Shown in pieces: positions 1-7,337 of a DNA stretch of 7,503 nucleotides. Below the pieces are notes generated by a model. It was not told where the DNA came from and ran no database searches. It was given only the letters and a program-made list of their open reading frames with translations. The stretch is from assembly GCA_947624535.1 (NCBI GenBank), contig CANQKU010000052.1:1-7503 (forward strand), read 5' to 3'. Position 1 is the stretch's first letter, and each line of letters opens with the position of its first letter. The DNA comes from an uncultured Bacilli bacterium (lineage in GTDB: Bacteria; Bacillota_I; Bacilli_A; RF39; UBA660). A program made the translations under genes and the position numbers.

Positions 1-59
1 GCAATTTCTAACTGTTTTTGCATCTCATAAATCACAGCATATACTTGTTCTTGTCTCAT
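1..59 (-). CDS. N-terminal fragment of an unidentified protein (cut by window edge)
   Basis: An ATG on the minus strand opens a frame that stays open to the window edge and reads MRQEQVYAVIYEMQKQLEI. It is supported by an AAGGGGG ribosome site 9 nt upstream and by a well-spaced promoter further up (TAGACA, 17 bp, TAGAAT). The visible residues look like the start of an amphipathic helix. There is no signal peptide or membrane segment in what can be seen. I do not recognise the family from 19 residues. It lies 81 bp downstream of the VanY-TruB gene on the same strand, but its own promoter suggests separate transcription. Confidence 0.6.
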   Translation of the reverse strand, partial: MRQEQVYAVIYEMQKQLEI

Positions 60-60
60 T

Positions 61-81
61 AAACTTAGCCCCCTTAAGTTT
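61..81 (-). promoter_or_regulatory. Ribosome site in the loop of a small hairpin
   Basis: On the minus strand AAACTTA and TAAGTTT form a perfect 7-bp stem around the 7-nt loop AGGGGGC. The loop contains the Shine-Dalgarno sequence of the gene starting at 59, and the stem ends just before the ATG. The pairing is seen directly. Any regulatory role, such as altered ribosome access or a protein-binding leader, is inference. A 7-bp AT-rich stem could also arise by chance here. Confidence 0.4.
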
Positions 82-95
82 TTAAATTAGTCATT

Positions 96-124
96 ATTCT
101 ATCACTTTTTATCAATTTTGTCTA
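96..124 (-). promoter_or_regulatory. Sigma-A type promoter for the left-edge gene
   Basis: On the minus strand a -35 box TAGACA (119-124) and a -10 box TAGAAT (96-101) are separated by exactly 17 bp. Each differs from consensus at one position. The predicted start of transcription is near 89, giving a leader of about 30 nt that contains the AAGGGGG ribosome site. The promoter lies in the 81-bp gap after the VanY-TruB gene, where I see no convincing intrinsic terminator. Read-through from the polC operon is therefore also possible. Confidence 0.6.
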
Positions 125-140
125 TCAATATCTATAAAAC

Positions 141-1433
141 TTAGTCATTTTTAATCATTTTATAAATTTTTAGCTCATCATCAACTTTTTGATAAATTGC
201 TACTACATGATTATCTTTATTTTGAAAAACTACTTTATCAGAAATAGAAAATGTATTTTTAATAGCTACCCCATTTTTTATCTTTTTTAATAAAGTAGTA
301 TCTTCTATTTTTATTGTTGGAAAGTTTTTTAACACTTCTTCTAAAGATAAAATATGAGCTTTGTTATTTTCAATATCCTCTAAAGTATAAGCATCATCTA
401 TAAAAAAACTACCTTGTCTAATTCGTTTTAGACTAGTCATTGTAAAGTATTCATTAATGCTTTCACCCATATCTCTAATTAAACTTCTAATATAGGTTCC
501 CTTACTAACTAAGCACTTAAAAGTAAATGTATTTTTAAAAGTAGTTAATAACACTATACTCTTAATTGTAACTTCTTTTTTAGGTAGTTTTATATTTTTA
601 TTTTCTCTAGCATATTCATATAATTTTTTACCCTTAACTTTAACAGCAGAATAAATTGGGACCTCTTGAAGATATGTTTTTTCAAAAGAAGAAAGTAAAA
701 TTGATAGATCAATATCTTTAGCAGGTGTTTTTTCTTTTAATATTTTACCTGTAGTATCTAAAGTATCCGTTAAATATCCCATCTCTACACTAGCAATATA
801 TTCTTTTTCATAAGCAGTAAGCATCTCACCTAGTTTTGTTGCTTTACCAATTGTTAAGACTAAAACTCCTTCTGCTAAAGGATCTAATGTTCCTGTATGT
901 CCTATTTTTTTAATTCCTAATAATTTAGTTACTTTATTAACCACATCCCGTGAAGTCATATTTTTTTCTTTATTTACTACTAAGACTCCACTAAAGTCTT
1001 TTAAATATTCTTCTAAAGTAAGATTATTTTTATACATTATTGTGGCAGGGATTACTCCTACATAACGAATATGAGTACTTTGATAAGAATATCCTGTAAT
1101 ATCTTCTTTTCCCTTAGGATATCTTAAAATAAATCCAAAATCTTTTAAATATTGATAAATTTTTTCATATTTTTCTAAATCTTCTTCTTGTAACATGAAA
1201 TCTATAGCTAGACCAGTATTATGTTCACTATCTTCTAAAGAGTAAGCTTTAGAAATATCGATGATTATATCCTTTTTTAAAAGATATTCTTTTAATTTTA
1301 AATAAGCCGTTAAACATAACTTTTCTATTTGTAATAATTCTTGTTTACTATTTTTATACGTTACTAATTCTAAAGATTTTAAATATTGGTCTTTAATTTT
1401 ATTTTGTTTATTAACTAATAAAACATAATTCAT
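141..1433 (-). CDS. truB: Fusion of VanY-like (M15B) domain and tRNA pseudouridine-55 synthase TruB
   Basis: This 430-residue protein has two parts. Residues 1-145 resemble the VanY D,D-carboxypeptidase fold: an LVNK start, SEHNTGLAID (zinc ligands H71 and D78), FILRYPKGKEDITGY, then STHIRYVG (third ligand H121), ending in the usual LTLEEYL tail. From residue 147 it is TruB, which isomerises U55 in the tRNA T-loop to pseudouridine. The TruB half shows FSGVLVVNK, GHTGTLDPLAEG with catalytic D184, Y212 in EYIASVEMG, YSAVKVKGKKLYEYA, GTYIR (311-316 region) and a C-terminal RNA-binding domain. The two parts join without a linker, and TruB has lost its own start Met. The VanY part has Gln118 where the family has its catalytic Glu (ExWH has become QSTH), lacks the SGYRS segment, and has no signal peptide. 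It is therefore probably cytoplasmic and not an active peptidase. A modest ribosome site (GGTGA) precedes the ATG, 17 bp after the DUF1653 gene. TruB activity is likely; the role of the VanY part is unknown. Confidence 0.9.
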   Translation of the reverse strand: MNYVLLVNKQNKIKDQYLKSLELVTYKNSKQELLQIEKLCLTAYLKLKEYLLKKDIIIDISKAYSLEDSEHNTGLAIDFMLQEEDLEKYEKIYQYLKDFGFILRYPKGKEDITGYSYQSTHIRYVGVIPATIMYKNNLTLEEYLKDFSGVLVVNKEKNMTSRDVVNKVTKLLGIKKIGHTGTLDPLAEGVLVLTIGKATKLGEMLTAYEKEYIASVEMGYLTDTLDTTGKILKEKTPAKDIDLSILLSSFEKTYLQEVPIYSAVKVKGKKLYEYARENKNIKLPKKEVTIKSIVLLTTFKNTFTFKCLVSKGTYIRSLIRDMGESINEYFTMTSLKRIRQGSFFIDDAYTLEDIENNKAHILSLEEVLKNFPTIKIEDTTLLKKIKNGVAIKNTFSISDKVVFQNKDNHVVAIYQKVDDELKIYKMIKND

Positions 1434-1450
1434 ATATTCACCATCTTAAT

Positions 1451-1711
1451 TTAGATTTTTTCAAATCGATAAAGTTGTTTTGCATCTTTATATTTTTCTT
1501 TATCAGTTTTCGAAAAAAACATATCTATTGGTCTTGCCCAAATATCTTTTCCATGGGTATAAATTACCATATCTTCTAGTGTTTCTGTGTTTTTGGCAAT
1601 GGTAATTATTTTGTGTAGACTTCCCTTGAAATGACGAAATGTTGTTGCGTGTTCTTTGTCTTCTAAAATTGTTGTAAATTCTACTTTTCTATCGCTACTC
1701 ATGTATTTCAT
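1451..1711 (-). CDS. DUF1653 family small protein
   Basis: This 86-residue protein carries the DUF1653 signature from about residue 24 to the end. FRHFKG is followed by a strand-rich core (KIITIAKNTETLEDMVIYTH), then IWARPIDMFF, which matches the family's W-x-RP-x-x-MF block, and a short YRFEKI tail. Members are small, soluble, mostly beta proteins without an established function, so no reaction can be assigned. Residues 1-23 form a charged N-terminal extension. No signal peptide or membrane segment is seen. The first ATG is preferred over the Met three codons later because an AGGAGG sits 5 nt before it. That ribosome site overlaps the polC stop codon, so translation is probably coupled to polC. 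The VanY-TruB gene follows after 17 bp. Confidence 0.85.
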   Translation of the reverse strand: MKYMSSDRKVEFTTILEDKEHATTFRHFKGSLHKIITIAKNTETLEDMVIYTHGKDIWARPIDMFFSKTDKEKYKDAKQLYRFEKI

Positions 1712-1716
1712 ATTTA

Positions 1717-1723
1717 CCTCCTA
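1717..1723 (-). promoter_or_regulatory. Ribosome site overlapping the polC stop codon
   Basis: The minus strand reads TAGGAGG, in which TAG is the polC stop and AGGAGG is a perfect Shine-Dalgarno sequence 5 nt before the ATG of the DUF1653 gene. The overlap fixes that gene's start. It also suggests that ribosomes ending polC re-initiate on the small gene, which supports a shared transcript. Confidence 0.85.
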
Positions 1724-4700
1724 GAATAATGATAATTGATTAGACTCTGGTAAGTCATTAAAGATACCCATTTCGGTCATTTTATCGATTAATGTTTTAG
1801 AAACTTTTCCACGAATTTGAACATCTTCAATACTCAAAAATGGTCTAATTTTTCTTTCTCTTACTAGATTTTGGGCAACAGTATCTCCTAGTCCATCAAT
1901 AGCATTGAATGGAGGATAAATTTCTTTATCATTAATGGCTACCCACTCTGTTGCTTCACTTTTATATAAATCAATATTTAAAAATTTAATATTTCTAGCA
2001 GTCGCTTCTAAGGCAACTTTTAAACTTTCAGATTGACCATTTTCTTTATTGGTCGCTTCATAACCCTTAGCTTGAATATCTAAAAGTCGCTCTTTTATTT
2101 TGTCATAACCCTTAATCATAGCTTCGACATCAACATCTGTTGCTTTAGAAGAATACCATGATGAATAAAAGTATACTGGCATATGAACTTTATACCACGC
2201 AATACGAAAGGCACTAATGACATAGGCAGCAGCATGAGCTTTTGGGAACATATATTTTATCTTGGCACAAGAGTCAATAAACCACTCAGGAATATTGGCG
2301 TCCTGCATTGTTTTAACATGCGTCTGCCATGTCTCTTTATCCTTACTAGCTTTACCCTTACGAACAAATTCCATAATTTTAAATGCTTTAATTGGCTCTA
2401 CTCCTCGGTACATTAGATACACCATAATATCATCACGACAGCCTATTGTCTCTTTAAATGGAACAATATTATTTTTAATTAATTCTTGAGCATTTCCTAC
2501 CCAAACGTCTGTCCCATGAGAAAGACCTGAGATTTTAATTAATTCGGCAAAAGTAGTTGGCTTAGTATCTTCTACTAATTTAATCGTAAATGGCGTTCCA
2601 AACTCTGGTATACCTAACGTTCCTGTCTTACATAAAATCTGATCTGTCGTAACACCTAATGACTTTGTTGAGGTAAAAATGCTCATTGTTTCTTTATCAT
2701 CAAGTGGAACTTTCATAATATCAGTATTCGATTGAAGTTGAATAAGACGTAATTGAGTTGGATCAGAATGACCTAAAATATCCAACTTTAAAACACACTG
2801 ATCAATGGCATGGTAATCAAAATGGGTCGTTCGCCATTCTTTGGTGGCATCATCAGCTGGGAATTGAAATGGTGTAAAATCATACACATCCATATAATCT
2901 GGAATAACGACAATTCCTCCTGGGTGCTGTCCAGTTGTTCTTTTAACTCCTGTACAACCTAAAGCAAGGCGTTCTACTTCAGCTGTTCGCATATCTTCAA
3001 TACCCTTATCTTCACAGTACCCTTTAACAAATCCAAAAGCAATTTTATCTGCTACTGTACCGATTGTTCCAGCACGATAAACATTATTCTCACCAAATAA
3101 AACTTTGGTATAAGCATGAGCACTAGCTTGATTTAAATCAGAAAAGTTCAAATCAATATCAGGAACTTTATCGGCATTAAATCCTAAGAATGTGGCAAAC
3201 GGCATATCCTGTCCATCTTTTAACATAGGGCTTTTACAATTAGGACATAATTTATCTGGTAAGTCAAAACCTGAAGAATAAGTAGATCCTAAAGAAGAAC
3301 CTTCATCATCATCAAAAATACTATGTTTACAATTTTCACATCGATAATGCGCAGGAAGTGGATTAACTTCTGTTATACCCATCATCGTAGCCACAAAACT
3401 AGATCCAACTGATCCACGGGATCCTACTAAATATCCCTCATCATTAGAATGCTTTACAAGACGTTGAGCAATTAAGTAAATTGGGTCAAACCCACCACCA
3501 ATAATTCCTCCTAAAGCCTTATTCATTGCTTTTTCTAAGGCTTCCTCATCTAACTCTTCTTCACTCGTATTTTTAATATGTCTTTTTACTAATTCTTTAA
3601 CGGAGTCAAACCCAGCTAAAATTACTTCATGAAGTTTTTTAAATGTCTGAACAGTCAATTCATCTTCTGCTAGATTTTCACTTTCTAATTCATGTTTAAT
3701 CGATTTTAAAACAATATCCCCATATAACTCTGTAGCAATGCGCTCTTCAATATTATAAGGAAGGACTTCTCCATACCAATCTTTAGCCTTCGTATAAACT
3801 AAATCAGTAACAACTCTAGGACAATCTAAGTAAGAGGTGCCATCATCACTTTTAACTCTTGGTGAAAATGGTATTCCACCTGTATCGATAATGACTTCTA
3901 CGATATCTACTAAATCTGCTATCTTATTTGGATTATCAATAACAATTCGATTGATTAAACCATCATCATTTAAAAATGAAAAATTATCAAGCATCTCATC
4001 TGTAGTTCTAAAATGATTTGAAGGTATTTCTTTAATATTTTTTCTATTTAATGGATGCCTTCCTCCACCTGGAACTTTTTGATTAACAATAATTTCTCTA
4101 TAGATTTTATCATCTCTTTTTAAATGGTGAACATCCCCTGTTGCAACAGCATATTTGCCAGCTTCTTCCGTAACACGAATAATTTTTTCAATATTAGCTG
4201 CTACTTCTGCTTCATTAGCAAAATCTCCACTTTGGATTAAATGATTGTAACATTCTATGGGTTGTACTTCAACATAGTCATAAAAACGAATTAAATTAGA
4301 TAACTCATCATCACTTTTACTTCTTGCTTCAATAAAAATTTCACTTTCATAACAGCCACTACCAACTAATAAACCCTCTCTATATTTTTCAATTTGACTA
4401 CGTAAAATTCTAGGTGTTTTATATAAATATTTGGTATTAGCTAAAGAAATAATTTGAAATAAATTCTTTAGACCCGTCTTATTTTTTACTAATAAATTTA
4501 CATGATAACTTCGTCCATATTTATGAATTTCATCTTTAGATACTAATTGATCTAATTGATCCATATTTTCAATATGACGATTATCTAGTTTTTCTAGCAT
4601 TTTATGGAAAACTAAAGCTGTTCCTTCAGCATCATAATCTCCACGGTGGTGAGCACTTTCATCCCATGGTACATTATATCTTTTGACTAAGGCTGATAAA

Positions 4701-6331
4701 GAATGTCTAGAATAATTGTTATCTAATGTCCTTGATAATTCTAAGGTATCAATAACGGGATTTTTAAATTCTCCAAGATTATATTTTTGATATGCCATTT
4801 CTAAAAAAGAAACATCGAATTTGGCATTATGAGCGACCATTGGTAAATCTCCAACCCACTCTACAAATCGTTTGATGGCATTTTCTTCATTATCTTTTCC
4901 TTCTAACATTTCATCAGTAATATTAGTAACATCAATAATCTTTTGTTCTAGTTTTCTACCAGGATTAATTAATTCATCATATTTTTCCAAAATTTTTCCT
5001 TGGCAAATTTTAACCGCCCCAATTTCAATAATTGAGTCAGCCCCACCTGCATTAAACCCAGTTGTCTCAAAGTCAAAGACAACATAAGTTTGTTCTAACA
5101 TATTTTTCTTATTTGGTCTAATTACAATGTTTACCGTATCATCAATTAAGGTAAGTTCAGTTCCATATATTACTTTAAATGGAGTCTTTCCTTCTTCTAA
5201 TTTTTTATTATAAGAAGTAATAAAATTAAAAATATGAGGAAAAGCTTGTACTCCATTATGATCTGTAATTGCTATGGCTTTATGACCCCATTTAATAGCT
5301 TGATTAATTAAGGCCTCTTCATCAACTACTCCATCCATTTGACTCATCTTAGTATGAGCATGCAATTCCACACGTTTTTTTGAACTAGTATCTTCTATCG
5401 TTTGTTCTTCATGTTCTACTTTGATAATATCCCTAGCATTAAGTACCAATTCTTTAGAATAATTATCATTTTTTGTATAACCCCTAATTTTAACCCAAAT
5501 ACCTTTTTTTAATTCTCCCTGAAGTCTATGATATTCTTCATCATCACGAACAAAAACTTTACAATAGATACTATCTGTATAGTCAGTTATTTTTAAAGTA
5601 ATAATTTTAAAGTCAGACTTAGATGACTCAAAATATTCAACTCCAAAAATATAAGCTTCTACTACAATATTATTATCTTCTCCTAATAACCCTTTTATTT
5701 TAATTGGACTATCTTTTATCGTTCTACCTAAAATACTATTAGGATCTTTTTTACGAGAATATTTTTTAGCTGTGTCAGTTGATGAAGTAGTCTTTTTAAC
5801 TTCTACAGGAATTTCTATCTTTTGTTCTAAATCCCCTTTAATTTCAGATAAAATAGTATCATCTTTTCTAACTTCTATTGGAATATCTAAATCATAATCA
5901 AAACGTTTAAAAAATTCTTGAATTTTAGGAAAACACTGTTTTAATTTTTCTTCTTCAATTTTATTGGATACAACAAAAATAAACCTATTATCTTCTAATT
6001 TTAAACAATCTTGATAAAGATTAATAACTACTAAATCATCTTTTAAAATTTCTAATAAATAAGGATAATATGAACTAAGAACTTCTAAATTATGATTTTT
6101 TATTTTATATATAACTTGATAATTTTGAATACTTTGATCTAAGTTTTTAATCTTTTCATCCAACTCTTTAACTACTTCCAAAGAAAAATATTCATCATTT
6201 TCAATAATAACCTTACAACTTGAATTACTCTTTGTAATAATAATTTTATCTAATTTAGCATCTTTAAATAGATCATAATATTTATTTTGTATTCCTATTT
6301 TATCTAGTAATAATTGTATTTTTGAATTCAT
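1721..6331 (-). CDS. polC: DNA polymerase III PolC-type, alpha subunit with proofreading exonuclease
   Basis: The main replicative polymerase of low-GC Gram-positives, 1,536 residues against roughly 1,440 in Bacillus. Domains in order: a variable N-terminal region (1-200); an OB fold (about 212-295); the first part of PHP with ELHAHT (312-317) and ITDHNG; an inserted DnaQ-like 3'-5' exonuclease (about 405-570) with FDFETTG (D410, E412), HNAKFD (D496) and H552/D557; the rest of PHP with ATGDVHH (719-725 region); a four-Cys zinc finger (C988, C991, C1019, C1022); the palm with PDIDLNFS (D1048, D1050) and LKLDILG (D1174); fingers with FPKAHAAAYV (1352-1361); a helix-hairpin-helix region near 1465-1484; and a C-terminal QLSLF clamp-binding motif. 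All catalytic acids I looked for are present. About 65 extra charged residues lie near 865-930. A strong ribosome site (GGGGGAG, 5 nt spacing) and a near-consensus promoter precede the ATG. It heads a probable operon with the DUF1653 and VanY-TruB genes. Confidence 0.98.
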   Translation of the reverse strand: MNSKIQLLLDKIGIQNKYYDLFKDAKLDKIIITKSNSSCKVIIENDEYFSLEVVKELDEKIKNLDQSIQNYQVIYKIKNHNLEVLSSYYPYLLEILKDDLVVINLYQDCLKLEDNRFIFVVSNKIEEEKLKQCFPKIQEFFKRFDYDLDIPIEVRKDDTILSEIKGDLEQKIEIPVEVKKTTSSTDTAKKYSRKKDPNSILGRTIKDSPIKIKGLLGEDNNIVVEAYIFGVEYFESSKSDFKIITLKITDYTDSIYCKVFVRDDEEYHRLQGELKKGIWVKIRGYTKNDNYSKELVLNARDIIKVEHEEQTIEDTSSKKRVELHAHTKMSQMDGVVDEEALINQAIKWGHKAIAITDHNGVQAFPHIFNFITSYNKKLEEGKTPFKVIYGTELTLIDDTVNIVIRPNKKNMLEQTYVVFDFETTGFNAGGADSIIEIGAVKICQGKILEKYDELINPGRKLEQKIIDVTNITDEMLEGKDNEENAIKRFVEWVGDLPMVAHNAKFDVSFLEMAYQKYNLGEFKNPVIDTLELSRTLDNNYSRHSLSALVKRYNVPWDESAHHRGDYDAEGTALVFHKMLEKLDNRHIENMDQLDQLVSKDEIHKYGRSYHVNLLVKNKTGLKNLFQIISLANTKYLYKTPRILRSQIEKYREGLLVGSGCYESEIFIEARSKSDDELSNLIRFYDYVEVQPIECYNHLIQSGDFANEAEVAANIEKIIRVTEEAGKYAVATGDVHHLKRDDKIYREIIVNQKVPGGGRHPLNRKNIKEIPSNHFRTTDEMLDNFSFLNDDGLINRIVIDNPNKIADLVDIVEVIIDTGGIPFSPRVKSDDGTSYLDCPRVVTDLVYTKAKDWYGEVLPYNIEERIATELYGDIVLKSIKHELESENLAEDELTVQTFKKLHEVILAGFDSVKELVKRHIKNTSEEELDEEALEKAMNKALGGIIGGGFDPIYLIAQRLVKHSNDEGYLVGSRGSVGSSFVATMMGITEVNPLPAHYRCENCKHSIFDDDEGSSLGSTYSSGFDLPDKLCPNCKSPMLKDGQDMPFATFLGFNADKVPDIDLNFSDLNQASAHAYTKVLFGENNVYRAGTIGTVADKIAFGFVKGYCEDKGIEDMRTAEVERLALGCTGVKRTTGQHPGGIVVIPDYMDVYDFTPFQFPADDATKEWRTTHFDYHAIDQCVLKLDILGHSDPTQLRLIQLQSNTDIMKVPLDDKETMSIFTSTKSLGVTTDQILCKTGTLGIPEFGTPFTIKLVEDTKPTTFAELIKISGLSHGTDVWVGNAQELIKNNIVPFKETIGCRDDIMVYLMYRGVEPIKAFKIMEFVRKGKASKDKETWQTHVKTMQDANIPEWFIDSCAKIKYMFPKAHAAAYVISAFRIAWYKVHMPVYFYSSWYSSKATDVDVEAMIKGYDKIKERLLDIQAKGYEATNKENGQSESLKVALEATARNIKFLNIDLYKSEATEWVAINDKEIYPPFNAIDGLGDTVAQNLVRERKIRPFLSIEDVQIRGKVSKTLIDKMTEMGIFNDLPESNQLSLF

Positions 6332-6349
6332 ATTATCTCCCCCAGAATA

Positions 6350-6373
6350 AAATGATTTATTGCTAAATCATTT
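6350..6373 (-). promoter_or_regulatory. Perfect palindrome / hairpin in the polC leader
   Basis: On the minus strand the arms AAATGATTTA and TAAATCATTT pair perfectly over 10 bp around a GCAA tetraloop, with one more G-U pair possible outside. The element lies downstream of the predicted transcription start (about 6394) and ends 6 nt before the GGGGGAG ribosome site of polC. As DNA it could be an operator for a dimeric regulator. As RNA, a GNRA-capped stem could shape mRNA stability or initiation. A weak U-rich stretch follows it, so attenuation is also possible. The structure is seen directly; the role is inferred. Confidence 0.55.
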
Positions 6374-6400
6374 CTAAACTTCATGATTTTAATTATTTCA

Positions 6401-6429
6401 ATTATAGTGCAAACATTAGTTTCAGTCAA
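6401..6429 (-). promoter_or_regulatory. Near-consensus sigma-A promoter of the polC operon
   Basis: On the minus strand a -35 box TTGACT (6424-6429, 5 of 6) and a perfect -10 box TATAAT (6401-6406) are separated by exactly 17 bp. AT-rich sequence lies upstream of the -35 box. Transcription should start near 6394, giving a leader of about 63 nt before the polC ATG. The promoter begins only 20 bp after the stop of the 278-residue gene. No strong terminator separates them, so some read-through into polC is possible. Confidence 0.85.
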
Positions 6430-6448
6430 TAGAATAATTTATTAATTT

Positions 6449-7285
6449 TTAAATAATTTCTAACTCGTCAATTTTAACAATATATTTTTGATTTCTAATA
6501 CAAAAATCAATAAATCCATATAAATCAAGTGTCTTTAATTGTCTTTCATAAGTATAATGTGAAATATCAAAGCCAATCTTATCTCGCATCATATATTCCA
6601 TCATATGGTCTTTTTCTACACCTAAATACATTAGCCAATATGGATAAATTTGTCTTTTTAAAAACTTCAAAGTATTATCACCTGTTAAATAATGAGTAAC
6701 ACCAGTAATTCTAGTAGCGAACTCATTTAAAATAGCTAACTCAACAATAGCTTTTACTACGTCTTTATAATCTTCTTGATAATTTTTTAATTCTTTTCTT
6801 ACAATTTCATATACCAACTGAACAATAGTATTAAGTGGATTTTCATCTAATTTTTTACCCCAAATAATAGTATTTACCTTACTTCCACTAACCGCAGTAG
6901 TATCCACAATATTTAACTGTTCACAAACAACTAAAACATGATATAGTTTAATATCAAATCTTAAAATATCTTTTAACTCTTTAATCGCAGTCTTTTTATT
7001 TTCATCCCAAACTTTTAACAACTCAACTCTAAACTTTTCAGTTTGCTTTTTAATCTTTTCATAATTTTTATTTTCCAATACAATATTATAAATTGTATCA
7101 TCATTTGGAATAAAGTTTTTAGGATCTTTTAAAATTAAACAATTATCTTTAAAAGTATTATTATACTTATCTTTATAATTAATCCATATTTTTTGTTTCA
7201 TTTGATGAATATTTTCTGATATGGATGCTTGAAATAACAAATTCCAAATTAAAATATAATCATTTACTACAAATTTCAAGTTCAT
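6449..7285 (-). CDS. Unassigned 278-residue protein
   Basis: I do not recognise a named family. The protein is soluble-looking, with no signal peptide or membrane segment, and is rich in Lys, Asn, Ile and aromatic residues. The N-terminal third is mostly charged helix (DNCLILKDPKNFIP, KVWDENKKTAIKELKDIL). The middle has a strand-like LYHVLVV, then NTIIWGKK, then a helix LVYEIVRKEL (147-156) and another helix AIVELAILNEFATRI (169-183). A strand-WG-helix-helix layout of this kind is what one sees around the HExxH helix and the distal Glu of gluzincin metallopeptidases. Here both His are absent (YEIVR), so any relation would be to a degenerate member; this is a guess. The C-terminal 80 residues are rich in Tyr and Met. 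The ATG is supported by AAGGA 9 nt upstream. The gene lies between an intrinsic terminator and the polC promoter, so it is probably a single-gene unit. Confidence 0.8.
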   Translation of the reverse strand: MNLKFVVNDYILIWNLLFQASISENIHQMKQKIWINYKDKYNNTFKDNCLILKDPKNFIPNDDTIYNIVLENKNYEKIKKQTEKFRVELLKVWDENKKTAIKELKDILRFDIKLYHVLVVCEQLNIVDTTAVSGSKVNTIIWGKKLDENPLNTIVQLVYEIVRKELKNYQEDYKDVVKAIVELAILNEFATRITGVTHYLTGDNTLKFLKRQIYPYWLMYLGVEKDHMMEYMMRDKIGFDISHYTYERQLKTLDLYGFIDFCIRNQKYIVKIDELEII

Positions 7286-7319
7286 ACTTCCACATCCTTA
7301 CTACATAATTATTTATTTG

Positions 7320-7325
7320 ATAATA
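7320..7325 (-). promoter_or_regulatory. Possible -10 box for the 278-residue gene
   Basis: TATTAT on the minus strand lies 35 nt before the ATG and matches TATAAT at five of six positions. No good -35 box sits 16-18 bp upstream, because that region is the T-rich tail of the preceding terminator. In such AT-rich DNA a lone -10 match is weak evidence. The position between the terminator and the gene is the main support. Confidence 0.25.
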
Positions 7326-7337
7326 TAAATATATCAC

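Noticed and set aside
60..140. Intrinsic terminator after the VanY-TruB gene
   Set aside because: I looked for a stem followed by a T-tract on the minus strand and found only direct repeats (ATTGAT) and the small hairpin around the next ribosome site, which has no T-tract.
955..970. Run of A in the TruB start region (minus strand) as a frameshift that created the fusion
   Set aside because: TruB motifs lie in the same frame on both sides of the run (VVNKEKN and then SRDVVNKV), so the frame is not disturbed there, and the VanY-TruB junction lies upstream of it.
144..1037. Separate internal start for TruB at Met133 (ATG at 1035-1037)
   Set aside because: The nearest GGAG-like sequence is about 17 nt away, too far for a good ribosome site, and it encodes the conserved YVGV of the VanY part. 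Met133 also lies inside the VanY tail rather than at the TruB boundary. A minor internal product cannot be excluded.
2183..2489. Two plus-strand open frames of about 75 codons
   Set aside because: They lie wholly inside polC, opposite well-conserved polymerase sequence, with no ribosome site or family resemblance. They are shadows of the real gene.
4872..5087. Plus-strand open frame of 71 codons
   Set aside because: It is antisense to the conserved exonuclease domain of PolC and has low-complexity composition. It is a shadow.
6431..6458. Terminator at the end of the 278-residue gene
   Set aside because: The AT-rich stretch has direct copies of AAATTATT but no inverted repeat of useful length, so no terminator is called.
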